The position numbers and the translations under genes were made by a program. Of a stretch of 64,000 bases of DNA, positions 25,367-34,533 are shown piece by piece (within the stretch, counting starts at the first letter, position 1; each line of letters starts with the position of its first letter). Under the pieces are notes generated by a model. It was given only the letters and a program-made list of their open reading frames with translations, was not told the origin of the DNA and ran no database searches. The stretch is from CAJBVG01 sp943371235 (GTDB lineage Bacteria; Bacteroidota; Bacteroidia; Sphingobacteriales; Sphingobacteriaceae): NCBI GenBank assembly GCA_943371235.1, contig CALRTZ010000008.1:16260-80259 (forward strand), written 5' to 3'.

Positions 25367-25877
25367 GCTATTATTAAGCAATGTCCTTCGTTTTTTTGTA
25401 CTCTTAATTTTACAAGTAATTGTATTTAATAACGTCGGCTTATATAACATGGTGAACCCTTATGTATATGTGCTATTCGTGTTATTATTACCATTAGAAA
25501 CCCCTTTGTATTTATTGCTTAGTTTATCTTTTATGATGGGCTTAAGTATTGATATTTTCTCGAACACCGGAGGTATGCACGCAGCCGCTTGTACTCTAAT
25601 GGCCTTTGTACGCCCATTGATTTTATTAATCATTACCCCAAGAGGTGGATACGAGCATCAACCAGTTCCCAATTTACGAAACATGGGCATACAATGGTTT
25701 CTAACTTATTCAACCATATTAGTACTCTTACATCATTTATTATTATTTCAGTTAGAAGTATTCCGAATCAATGAGTTTCTAATTACCTTTACTCGTACTA
25801 TACTAAGTACAATTTTTACTTTAGTATTAATCTTCATCTCTCAATATTTAACTGGTAGTCCGCAAAAAAGAACATGA
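25359..25877 (+). CDS. mreD: Rod shape-determining protein MreD
   Basis: A 172-aa integral membrane protein with about five hydrophobic segments. The conserved GLSIDIFSNTGGMHAAACTLMAF region is in the middle. It overlaps both mreC (8 bp) and mrdA (4 bp, ATGA), so it is translationally coupled to both. Weak sequence conservation is normal for MreD; the context makes the call firm. Confidence 0.9.
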   Translation: MIKLLLSNVLRFFVLLILQVIVFNNVGLYNMVNPYVYVLFVLLLPLETPLYLLLSLSFMMGLSIDIFSNTGGMHAAACTLMAFVRPLILLIITPRGGYEHQPVPNLRNMGIQWFLTYSTILVLLHHLLLFQLEVFRINEFLITFTRTILSTIFTLVLIFISQYLTGSPQKRT

Positions 25878-27724
25878 ACATTTTCTTCGAAAGAAAGTTA
25901 GTTATACAAGGTTTAATTGTTCTGGTTGCAATTATTTTATTAACTCGTTTATTTTATATCCAAGTAATTGATGATAGTTACTTCTTATCAGCAAACAATA
26001 ACGTATTAAGAAAAATAAACATTTACCCTGCTCGTGGTATTATTTACGATCGCAAGGGTCACATATTAGTTCAAAACGAACCGGTATATGATTTGATGGT
26101 AGTACCCAAACAAACCAAAGAATTAGATACCATCAATTTTTGTAAACTCATTGGAATTACCAAAGAGCAATTCATCGAAAAAATAAAAAAAGCGAGGAAA
26201 TATTCTCCGTTTAAAGCATCTATTTTTGAGAAACAATTATCGGCAAGAGTATACGCTTCATTTCAAGAACAGTTGTATGAATTCCCTGGTTTCTTCGTTC
26301 AAAATAGAACGGTTAGAAAATATCCGGATTCGCTGGCAGCCCATGTGTTAGGATATATTGGAGAGGTCGACGATCGAATTATTGCCAAAACAAATAACTA
26401 TTATCAAATAGGTGATTACATAGGGATTAGTGGAATTGAAAGTGCGTATGAAGATGTATTACGCGGGCAACGAGGTACAAAAGTGATCATGGTAGATGTG
26501 CTCAACCGTGAGCAAGGTTCGTATGAAAATGGAGCTTATGATACAATTGCTGTTGCTGGTGAAAAATTAATTTCTTCATTGGATTTTGATATTCAAAAAT
26601 TGGGTGAACAGTTAATGAAAAATAAAAAAGGAAGTATTGTTGCCATTGAACCAAGTACCGGCGAAATCCTTTGTTTCATTAGTTCCCCAGGCTACGACCC
26701 TAATTTATTAGTAGGTAGAGAACGAGGAAATAATTACATAAAATTATTAAGAGATACTCAGAAGCCTTTGTTTATGCGACCTCTCATGGCACAATATCCA
26801 CCGGGCTCCATTTTCAAAGCAGTTGAAGCATTAATTGCTCAACAAGAAAGTTTAATTTTTCCGGAAACACGTTTTCCTTGTGGTGGTGGTTATTCAATTG
26901 GCAGCAGAACAGTAAAATGCATGCACGTGCATTCGCCCTTAGATTTAAGAGAGAGTATTGCACAATCCTGTAATGCTTATTACTGCTGGACTTTTAAAAA
27001 ATTAATAGACCAAGGAAATTACGAAACAGTAGAAAAGAATTTTTTGAAGTGGCGAGAGTATGTAAACAAATTCGGAATTGGTAAAAAAACAGGAATCGAT
27101 TTGCCTAATGAACTCAGTGGTTTGCTACCCACCGTTGCCTTCTACGACAAATATTACGGATCTGGCAGATGGAAATCATCTACGATAATTTCCTTAGCCA
27201 TTGGCCAAGGAGAACTTGGTGTTACACCCTTACAAATGGCAAATGTTACCGCCGCCATAGCCAATAAAGGTTGGTATTACAACCCACATTTAGTAAAGGC
27301 AATTGGCGATAAAAATTATCAACGCAAAGAATTTACCACCAAAAATTATGTAGGCATCGATTCCAATTATTTTAATATTGTAATTGATGGTATGCAAGAT
27401 GTAGTGGAACGTGGAACCGCAACCTATGCAAAAATTAATGGCATTACGATGTGTGGTAAAACAGGTACCGCACAAAATCCTCATGGAAAAGATCACTCCG
27501 TATTTTTTGCGTTTGCACCAAGAGAGAATCCGAAAATTGCCATTGCAGTGGTGGTAGAAAATGCTGGCTTTGGTTCTATTTGGGCCGCGCCTATTGCAAG
27601 TATATTAGTAGAGAAGTATTTAAAAGATACGGTTTCAAAACCTAAATATTACATAGACAGATTGTTGAATGCAGATTTAATACATCCGCCTGTTGTAAAA
27701 GCAGAGGAAAAGAAAAAAAATTAA
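25874..27724 (+). CDS. mrdA: Penicillin-binding protein 2 (peptidoglycan transpeptidase)
   Basis: 616 aa. N-terminal membrane anchor (about 10-28), PBP dimerisation domain (RGIIYDRKGHILVQNEPVYDL), then the transpeptidase domain. The catalytic serine is in PPGSIFKAVEAL, the SxN motif in AQSCNAYYC and the KTG triad in CGKTGTAQNP. Forms the elongation synthase with RodA, whose gene begins one base after its stop. Confidence 0.94.
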   Translation: MNIFFERKLVIQGLIVLVAIILLTRLFYIQVIDDSYFLSANNNVLRKINIYPARGIIYDRKGHILVQNEPVYDLMVVPKQTKELDTINFCKLIGITKEQFIEKIKKARKYSPFKASIFEKQLSARVYASFQEQLYEFPGFFVQNRTVRKYPDSLAAHVLGYIGEVDDRIIAKTNNYYQIGDYIGISGIESAYEDVLRGQRGTKVIMVDVLNREQGSYENGAYDTIAVAGEKLISSLDFDIQKLGEQLMKNKKGSIVAIEPSTGEILCFISSPGYDPNLLVGRERGNNYIKLLRDTQKPLFMRPLMAQYPPGSIFKAVEALIAQQESLIFPETRFPCGGGYSIGSRTVKCMHVHSPLDLRESIAQSCNAYYCWTFKKLIDQGNYETVEKNFLKWREYVNKFGIGKKTGIDLPNELSGLLPTVAFYDKYYGSGRWKSSTIISLAIGQGELGVTPLQMANVTAAIANKGWYYNPHLVKAIGDKNYQRKEFTTKNYVGIDSNYFNIVIDGMQDVVERGTATYAKINGITMCGKTGTAQNPHGKDHSVFFAFAPRENPKIAIAVVVENAGFGSIWAAPIASILVEKYLKDTVSKPKYYIDRLLNADLIHPPVVKAEEKKKN

Positions 27725-27725
27725 C

Positions 27726-28994
27726 ATGAGTGAACTAAGACAAAATAAGTTTTGGAAAAACATAGATAGTGTTACTATTCTATTATACCTCGCGTTGGTT
27801 ATAATAGGCTGGCTTAGCATTTACTCGGCGGTGTATGATGAAAACCATAGTTCTATTTTCGACATCGAACGAAATTATGGTAAACAATTAATATGGATAG
27901 TATCTGCTTTTTTCATTGCCTTTATGATTGTGATGATAGAGTCGAAATTCTACTCCGTTTTTTCGTATGGAATTTATGCAGTAACCCTTGCGCTCTTAGT
28001 TTCCGTATTGTTTTTTGGCAAGTATGTAAACGGCTCACGTTCTTGGTTTGAAATAGGATCGTTTAGGCTACAACCTGCCGAGTTTGCTAAGTTTGCAACG
28101 GCTTTAGTAATTGCAAAATACATAAGTACTACCAATAAAAAACTAAGCGATTTAAAAACTATTATAGCAAGTTTAGGTCTCTTAATACTACCCATGGCCC
28201 TTATTTTATTACAAGGTGATGTGGGCTCTGCCGTTACTTATGTTGCATTTATTTTTGTGTTGTACCGCGAAGGATTAACTGGTTACATATTAGTAATAGG
28301 TGTATTATTAGCACTCATTTTTATTTTAGCACTGCTCTTCCCTCCTTTGTTTATTTACATCGGCATCGGGTTAGTGGGAGTTGGGATGTTATATTATTTC
28401 AGAAAAAAACGCCAATCAATTTTAATCATAATTGCAGCAGTAATCCTTTCTGTTGGAACTGTAGCAGGTTTCGATTATGTATTTAACAATGTATTAAAAA
28501 CACATCACCGCGATCGTTTAAATAATTTAGTAGGTAAAGAAATAGATTTAAAAGGAGCTGGCTATAATGTAAACCAAAGTAAAATTGCCATTGGTTCAGG
28601 AGGTGTAGTTGGCAAAGGCTTTTTAAACGGAACACAAACTAAATACGATTTCGTTCCGGAACAAAGTACCGACTTTATTTTCTGTACAGTTGGCGAAGAA
28701 TTTGGTTTCGTAGGAAGCATTGTATTAATCGGATTATTTACCGCATTACTTTTGCGAATAATTTTTATTGCCGAAAGGCAACGCTCTGCATTCAGTAGAA
28801 TTTATGGGTATGGTGTAGCCAGTATTTTGTTTATGCACCTCACCATTAACATCGGCATGACCATTGGATTGGTTCCTGTAATTGGCATTCCGCTACCCTT
28901 CGTAAGCTACGGAGGTTCTTCACTTTGGAGTTTTACCATTCTATTATTTATTCTGATAAAATTGGATTCGAACAGACAGAATATAATTAGATAG
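27726..28994 (+). CDS. rodA: RodA, SEDS-family peptidoglycan polymerase
   Basis: 422 aa with about ten hydrophobic segments. SEDS motifs are visible: RLQPAEFAKFATALVIAKY, LLQGDVGSAVTY and the C-terminal PFVSYGGSSLWS. It polymerises glycan strands for PBP2. Last gene of the mre operon. Its TAG stop at 28992 is the first unit of a family B octad array that forms a ~99-bp hairpin. Confidence 0.94.
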   Translation: MSELRQNKFWKNIDSVTILLYLALVIIGWLSIYSAVYDENHSSIFDIERNYGKQLIWIVSAFFIAFMIVMIESKFYSVFSYGIYAVTLALLVSVLFFGKYVNGSRSWFEIGSFRLQPAEFAKFATALVIAKYISTTNKKLSDLKTIIASLGLLILPMALILLQGDVGSAVTYVAFIFVLYREGLTGYILVIGVLLALIFILALLFPPLFIYIGIGLVGVGMLYYFRKKRQSILIIIAAVILSVGTVAGFDYVFNNVLKTHHRDRLNNLVGKEIDLKGAGYNVNQSKIAIGSGGVVGKGFLNGTQTKYDFVPEQSTDFIFCTVGEEFGFVGSIVLIGLFTALLLRIIFIAERQRSAFSRIYGYGVASILFMHLTINIGMTIGLVPVIGIPLPFVSYGGSSLWSFTILLFILIKLDSNRQNIIR

Positions 28995-29090
28995 TGTGCT
29001 AGTATGCTAATGTGATAGTGTGCTAATAAGACTATCTAACCTACTCGCACCAATTAGCACACTAGCATACTATCACACTAGCACACTAAC
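28992..29090. repeat. Family B octad hairpin after rodA
   Basis: The left arm, starting on the rodA stop, reads TAGTGTGC, TAGTATGC, TAATGTGA, TAGTGTGC, TAAT in strict 8-bp phase. The right arm (29052-29090) is the inverted set but with the two inner words in swapped order. The arms are about 36 bp with five mismatches, all caused by that swap. The loop is ~25 bases. 29091-29201 holds no recognised element. Confidence 0.88.
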
Positions 29091-29201
29091 AATTCTTGTC
29101 ATTTTTTTGTAAAATACTGCTGCTATTCATGAGTGATTCCTAGACGATTACCTTATTACTGAAATTTTTCTTGCATTTGTTTTTGCATTAAAAATTGATT
29201 C

Positions 29202-29711
29202 ATGAAATTCGCTTTACTTATATTTTTACTAACCACATTCATAAGCCTCCAAACATTTTCACAAAATAAATCATATAAAATCCGCAAGAACATTATTTTT
29301 CTAGAAATTGGCGGATTAGGTGGGTATGGGTCTTTAAATTACGAAAAAGTTATACTGCATAAAAATCAATTAATGTCGACAATAAAAGTTGGAGTCAGTA
29401 CTTATCGTGTTGTTGATTTTACCAATAAATTTAATCCTGATATAATTTTACCAATTACATTTAATGCCTTATACGGGTACAATCATAAGATTGAAATAGG
29501 AATAGGGAATACTTTTTCAACTATTGTACGTGCAAGTTTACCCGACATGAAACCATCACGAATAGTAGATTTCAATACAATATTTTCTTTTGGATATCGA
29601 TTTCAAAAAAATACTGGAGGAGTAGTATATCGTTGCGCATATACACCAATTTTAGAGTTTAATGAGTATTTAAGGCATTGGCTTGGAATTTCTTTTGGGT
29701 ACTCCTTTTAA
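29202..29711 (+). CDS. Exported protein, probable small beta-barrel
   Basis: 169 aa, unrecognised. A signal peptide (MKFALLIFLLTTFISLQTFSQ) is followed by glycine- and tyrosine-rich alternating strands (IGGLGGYGSLNYEKVI, YGYNHKIEIGIGNTFST, FSFGYRF) ending in an aromatic-terminated strand (WLGISFGYSF). This resembles an outer-membrane barrel. It precedes a GDPD lipoprotein gene by 12 bp. Confidence 0.6.
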   Translation: MKFALLIFLLTTFISLQTFSQNKSYKIRKNIIFLEIGGLGGYGSLNYEKVILHKNQLMSTIKVGVSTYRVVDFTNKFNPDIILPITFNALYGYNHKIEIGIGNTFSTIVRASLPDMKPSRIVDFNTIFSFGYRFQKNTGGVVYRCAYTPILEFNEYLRHWLGISFGYSF

Positions 29712-29723
29712 ATAAAAAATAAG

Positions 29724-30542
29724 ATGAGAAAATTATTTTTAGTTTATTTTTTAATTGTGATAACAGTAGCATGTAAAAAAGAAGAATTCAATATTATAAA
29801 TCTTAATGAGAATAGAATAACTGTTTTAGGTCATGGTGGTATGGGCATTGCAAGCACCTACCCGATGAATAGTTTTGAGTCTATTGCATACTCTTTGAAT
29901 TTAGGCGCAGACGGTACCGAAATAGATATTGAAATGACAAAGGATAGTGTTTTGGTAGCATTTCATGATTATGAACTTTCAGATAAAACTAATCTGTCTG
30001 GAAACATCTATAACAAAACCTGGAATGAGATAAGCAATGCTATTTATAAAGATCCAATTTATACCGGTTATAAAATTATCAATTTAGAAACGTTGTTTTC
30101 GAACATAGGTGATAATCGTAAAAAAATATTTGCATTAGATTGTAAAAATTTCAATCCAGATACCTCCATAAATTATCGATTAACTTATTGCAATGCAATT
30201 CTAAAAATAATTGATACATACAATATCCAAAACAATGTATTCTTAGAATTAAAACGAGAAGACATGATAATGACAATGAAAATGCTAAGACCCGAACTAA
30301 AAATATTTGTTTATTCTGATTTTTATAATGGGCTTCGTATCGCAAAAAAGCAGCAACTTCAAGGTATTGTGGTATCTCTTGATAAGATTACGAAAGAACA
30401 AATCACAGAGGCACATGAAAGCGGATTTATGGTTACCGTCTACAATGTTCATTCTAATAAAAAAAACATTGAAGCAATAAATAAAAATGCTGATATTATT
30501 GAATCAGATAATTTAAAACACTTATTAAAAATCTTAAAATAA
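29724..30542 (+). CDS. Glycerophosphodiester phosphodiesterase-family lipoprotein
   Basis: 272 aa. The signal peptide ends in a lipobox-like TVAC, so the protein is probably membrane anchored. The GDPD TIM-barrel core is visible: GADGTEIDIEMTKDSVLVAFHDYEL near residues 62-86 matches the metal-binding and catalytic region. The usual HRG and ENT motifs are altered to HGG and MNS, so activity or substrate may differ from classical GDPD. Its TAA stop is followed directly by a 7-bp stem-loop. Confidence 0.75.
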   Translation: MRKLFLVYFLIVITVACKKEEFNIINLNENRITVLGHGGMGIASTYPMNSFESIAYSLNLGADGTEIDIEMTKDSVLVAFHDYELSDKTNLSGNIYNKTWNEISNAIYKDPIYTGYKIINLETLFSNIGDNRKKIFALDCKNFNPDTSINYRLTYCNAILKIIDTYNIQNNVFLELKREDMIMTMKMLRPELKIFVYSDFYNGLRIAKKQQLQGIVVSLDKITKEQITEAHESGFMVTVYNVHSNKKNIEAINKNADIIESDNLKHLLKILK

Positions 30543-30620
30543 ACTTATGTGCTCATAAGTCAAACTAACCTACTAGCACCCATTAGCACACCAGCATACT
30601 AACACACTAGCACACTATAT
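30543..30620. repeat. Stem-loop and family B octads in the GDPD-leuS convergent spacer
   Basis: ACTTATG (30543-30549) and CATAAGT (30554-30560) form a perfect 7-bp stem right after the GDPD stop. From there to 30620 the minus strand carries octads (TAGTGTGC, TAGTGTGT, TAGTATGC, TGGTGTGC). The first octad is read as leuS codons and the second supplies the leuS TAG stop. Confidence 0.82.
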
Positions 30621-33351
30621 TAACGATCTTTCCTTTTACAAAAATAAACTTCCTCAACTCTTTACCCTCCATTTGCTTTTGTACATCGGCATTGGCTAAT
30701 ACGAGTTCTTTTGCATCGGCTTCAGAAATATCTATTGGCATCAAAATATTCAATTTCGTTTTTCCGTTAAAAGAAACAGGATAAGCAAATTCAGATTCAA
30801 CTAAATACTCTTCTTTAAAAATTGGATATTGTGCAAATGTAATCGAATCTGTTTCGCCTAATAATTTCCAACACTCTTCGGTAATGTGTGGTGCGTATGG
30901 CGATAATACAATGGTAAGCTCTCTTAAGATTTCTCGCTTATTACATTTCAAATCCGTCAGTTCATTTACACAAATCATAAAACTACTTACTGATGTGTTG
31001 AATGAAAATCGTTCTACATCTTCTTCTACTTTCTTTATAATTTTATGTAATGCTTTGTATTCTTCTTTTGTTGGCTGTTCATCACTAACCACAAATTCAA
31101 AAGCATCGTTATGAAATAATTTCCAATACTTACGCAAGAACTTAAATACCCCTTCAATACCGTTGGTATTCCATGGTTTGCTTTGTTCCAATGGGCCCAA
31201 AAACATTTCGTACATACGCAAGGTATCGGCTCCGTAACGCTCTATAATATCATCAGGATTTACGACGTTGAATTTCGACTTCGACATTTTTTCGACTTCG
31301 GAACCACATAGGTATTTCCCTTCCGATAAAATAAATTCAGCATTTGCATATTCAGGATTCGAAATTTTAAATTTCTCTAAATCCAATACGTCATTTGTTA
31401 CAATATTTACATCAACATGTAATGCTGTAGTTTGATGTTCTTTTCTTAAATCGTACGAAACAAATTTATTGGTACCATTAACTCTGTACACAAAATTCGA
31501 TCGCCCTTGTATCATCCCCTGATTAATCAACTTCTTGAAAGGTTCTTCAAAAGAAATGTATCCTTTATCTTTCAAAAATTTATTCCAAAACCTAGAATAC
31601 AATAAATGCCCCGTTGCATGCTCCGAACCTCCAATGTATAAATCTACTTGGTTCCAATATTCCAATGCTTCCTTACTCGCAAATGCATTCGTATTTTTCG
31701 GATCCATGTAACGCAAGAAATACCAAGATGATCCTGCCCAACCTGGCATAGTAGTTAATTCGTATTCGTACTGGTTTTCATATTTCCAATCCGCTGCTCT
31801 AGCCAATGGTGGTTCACCAGTTTCGGTTGGTAAAAATTTATCAACTGCTGGCAAACCTAATGGTAAATTAGCATCATCCACTAAATAAGGCATACCATTT
31901 TTATAATATACCGGAATGGGTTCGCCCCAATAACGTTGGCGACCAAATACTGCATCGCGCAAACGATAATTTATTTTTCCTTTTCCTAAATTCCTTTTCT
32001 CAATTTCTTCAATCATTTTTTGCATGGCTTCTTTTACATCCAAGCCATTTAAAAAATCAGAATTAATTACATTTCCTTCTTTTGCATCGTATGCTTCTAT
32101 ACTGATGTCGCCACCTTCTACTACTTGCTTAATTGGCAAGTTGAAATGTTTAGCAAAAGCATAATCGCGTGTATCGTGTGCTGGCACTGCCATTACCGCA
32201 CCCGTTCCATAACTTGCCAAAACATAATCGCCAATCCACACCGGAATATTTTCGTTGTTAAATGGATGTTTTACATAAGCGCCCGTAAATACACCCGAAA
32301 TGGTTTTTACATCACTCATACGGTCGCGTTCCGTTTTTATGGCAGATGCTTTCTTATAGGCCTCTACTGCCTCTTTGCAATCGGTAGTGGTAATTTGATT
32401 CACTAATTCATGCTCGGGTGCAAGTACCAAAAAGGAAACTCCAAAAACAGTATCGGGACGAGTGGTAAACACTTCGATATTTTCAAATCTCAAACTCGAT
32501 CCCTTACTCTTCCCTATCCAATTACGTTGCATCTCTTTCACTGCATCTGGCCAATCTATCGTATCCAATCCTTTAAGTAGTCGTTCTGCATAAGCGGTTA
32601 TGCGCATCGACCATTGGCGCATTAACTTTTGCTCCACAGGGTAACCTCCGCGTTCAGAAAATCCATCTTTCACCTCATCATTCGCCAACACTGTTCCCAA
32701 GGCCGGGCACCAATTCACCCAACTATCGGCTAAATAAGCCAATCGGTAATTCAATAATATATTTTGCTGTTTCTCTTCCGAAAAACCTATCCATTCCTCA
32801 GAAGTAAAAATCTCTTGCTCGTGCTGATTGGCATTTACTTTCGCATTCCCAACTTTCTCAAACACCGATATGAGCGTACTAATGTCTTCCGCCTTATCTG
32901 CATCATTATTATACCAAGAATTAAATAACTCTTTAAAAATCCACTGTGTCCATTTGTAATAGGCCGGATCGCTGGTCATTACTTCTCTATCCCAATCGTA
33001 TGAAAAACCAATTCTATCCAATTGTATGCGGTAACGAGCCACATTATCTGCAGTAGTAATAGCCGGGTGCTGACCTGTTTGTATAGCATATTGTTCCGCA
33101 GGCAAGCCGAAGGAATCGTAGCCCATTGGATGCAATACATTAAAACCTTTCAATCTTTTATACCTAGAAAAAATGTCGGTAGCAATGTATCCGAGCGGGT
33201 GACCAACGTGTAATCCAGCACCAGAAGGGTACGGAAACATGTCTAACACATAATATTTAGGCTTTTCTGAATTGTTTTCAGCCTTAAATACCTTTTTTTC
33301 AGCCCAATAACGCTGCCAATCTTGTTCGATCTTTCTAAATTGATAATCCAT
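30607..33351 (-). CDS. leuS: Leucyl-tRNA synthetase
   Basis: A class I aminoacyl-tRNA synthetase of 914 aa. The HIGH-type motif is in GAGLHVGHPLGY near residue 45 and the KMSKS motif in EKMSKSKFNVVNP. The editing domain lies between them (EVFTTRPDTVFG). The last four residues (NIVC) and the stop come out of an octad repeat array, so the tail has been replaced or shortened by it. Divergent from ftsX. Confidence 0.96.
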   Translation of the reverse strand: MDYQFRKIEQDWQRYWAEKKVFKAENNSEKPKYYVLDMFPYPSGAGLHVGHPLGYIATDIFSRYKRLKGFNVLHPMGYDSFGLPAEQYAIQTGQHPAITTADNVARYRIQLDRIGFSYDWDREVMTSDPAYYKWTQWIFKELFNSWYNNDADKAEDISTLISVFEKVGNAKVNANQHEQEIFTSEEWIGFSEEKQQNILLNYRLAYLADSWVNWCPALGTVLANDEVKDGFSERGGYPVEQKLMRQWSMRITAYAERLLKGLDTIDWPDAVKEMQRNWIGKSKGSSLRFENIEVFTTRPDTVFGVSFLVLAPEHELVNQITTTDCKEAVEAYKKASAIKTERDRMSDVKTISGVFTGAYVKHPFNNENIPVWIGDYVLASYGTGAVMAVPAHDTRDYAFAKHFNLPIKQVVEGGDISIEAYDAKEGNVINSDFLNGLDVKEAMQKMIEEIEKRNLGKGKINYRLRDAVFGRQRYWGEPIPVYYKNGMPYLVDDANLPLGLPAVDKFLPTETGEPPLARAADWKYENQYEYELTTMPGWAGSSWYFLRYMDPKNTNAFASKEALEYWNQVDLYIGGSEHATGHLLYSRFWNKFLKDKGYISFEEPFKKLINQGMIQGRSNFVYRVNGTNKFVSYDLRKEHQTTALHVDVNIVTNDVLDLEKFKISNPEYANAEFILSEGKYLCGSEVEKMSKSKFNVVNPDDIIERYGADTLRMYEMFLGPLEQSKPWNTNGIEGVFKFLRKYWKLFHNDAFEFVVSDEQPTKEEYKALHKIIKKVEEDVERFSFNTSVSSFMICVNELTDLKCNKREILRELTIVLSPYAPHITEECWKLLGETDSITFAQYPIFKEEYLVESEFAYPVSFNGKTKLNILMPIDISEADAKELVLANADVQKQMEGKELRKFIFVKGKIVNIVC

Positions 33352-33410
33352 ATGCTTTAATTGCCTGCGAATTTATTAAATTTTTTATCTTCGCACGTTA
33401 GCGAATTGAT

Positions 33411-34292
33411 ATGAGTCAGAATTCTGAACAAGCTCCTAAAAAAGGAATTAAAACATTTTACATCTCTACCATCTTCAGCATTTCCTTGGTTTTGTTGATG
33501 GTTGGGCTATTAGGGCTTATCGTTTTACACGGTAAAAACCTAAGTAATTTCGTCAAAGAAAATATTGTTTTAAATATAATTCTGGATGAAGAAGCCCGTG
33601 ATGCCGATATTTTCAAGCTCCAAAAGGAAATTGAGAAGAACGATGCCATTAAATCTACCGAATACATTAGTAAAGAATTGGCTGCTCGTAACCTTTCTAA
33701 AGATTTAGGAGAAGATTTTGTAAAGTTTCTAGGCTATAATCCACTTTCTGCCTCAATAGATGTGTATTTGAAAGCAGATTTTGCCACCAAAACAGAAATA
33801 AAAAAATTCAGCAATAAATTAAAAAGTAAAGAATTTGTAAAAGAAGTGGTTTACCAAGAATCCTTAGTAGATTTAGTAAATCAAAACCTTCGCTCTATAA
33901 GTATCATTATTATTGTGTTTGGAGCAACCTTGCTTTTAATAGCAGTAGCACTTATAAATAATACCATACGTTTAGCCATGTATTCTCAACGTTTCATCAT
34001 CAGAAGCATGCAATTAGTTGGTGCCACACGCGGATTTATACGTAAACCTTTCATCATCACCGGAATTTTACACGGATTATTAGGTGCATTAATTGCGATC
34101 TCTTTGCTTATAGCAGCCTTATTTTTAGCACGTAACGAAGTCCCCGACTTAATAATTTTACAAGATTTCACCGAATTTGCCATTCTTTTTGTTGGCATCA
34201 TTTCTATGGGGATACTTATTTCATTCTTAAGCACGTTTTTTGCAGTAAATAAATACTTAAACCAACATATCGACGATTTATATAGAAAATAA
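33411..34292 (+). CDS. ftsX: Cell-division protein FtsX (permease-like)
   Basis: 293 aa. An N-terminal transmembrane helix (about 20-42), an extracytoplasmic domain, then three helices in the C-terminal FtsX/MacB-type permease domain (RSMQLVGATRGFIRKPFIITG). With FtsE it controls cell-wall hydrolases at division; ftsE is not adjacent. One base separates it from the DUF3098 gene. Confidence 0.88.
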   Translation: MSQNSEQAPKKGIKTFYISTIFSISLVLLMVGLLGLIVLHGKNLSNFVKENIVLNIILDEEARDADIFKLQKEIEKNDAIKSTEYISKELAARNLSKDLGEDFVKFLGYNPLSASIDVYLKADFATKTEIKKFSNKLKSKEFVKEVVYQESLVDLVNQNLRSISIIIIVFGATLLLIAVALINNTIRLAMYSQRFIIRSMQLVGATRGFIRKPFIITGILHGLLGALIAISLLIAALFLARNEVPDLIILQDFTEFAILFVGIISMGILISFLSTFFAVNKYLNQHIDDLYRK

Positions 34293-34293
34293 T

Positions 34294-34533
34294 ATGAGCA
34301 AGAAAGAAACAAAAAAAGAAGAAAACGTAACTGCTAAAAAAGTAGACTTCGTTTTTTCAAAAGATAATTACAAATGGTTGTTTATTGGAATGGCCACTAT
34401 TGTATTAGGTTTTATATTGATGTCGGGAACTGAAGACATTCTTGATTTTCGTAAAATTACCTTAGCTCCAATTGTAGTATTAGCTGGTTTTGGGATTGTA
34501 ACTTTTGCCATTCTTAAAAAACCTAGAGATTAA
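34294..34533 (+). CDS. DUF3098 small membrane protein
   Basis: 79 aa with two hydrophobic segments (about 30-46 and 58-73) after a lysine- and glutamate-rich N-terminus. It matches the DUF3098 family, found in Bacteroidota between ftsX and uppP; function is unknown. The stop shares its last base with the uppP start (34533). Confidence 0.82.
   Translation: MSKKETKKEENVTAKKVDFVFSKDNYKWLFIGMATIVLGFILMSGTEDILDFRKITLAPIVVLAGFGIVTFAILKKPRD

Noticed and set aside
28992..29090. CRISPR array interpretation of the regularly spaced words
   Set aside because: Words are 7-8 bp with no spacers between them, there are inverted arms, and no cas genes occur in the window.
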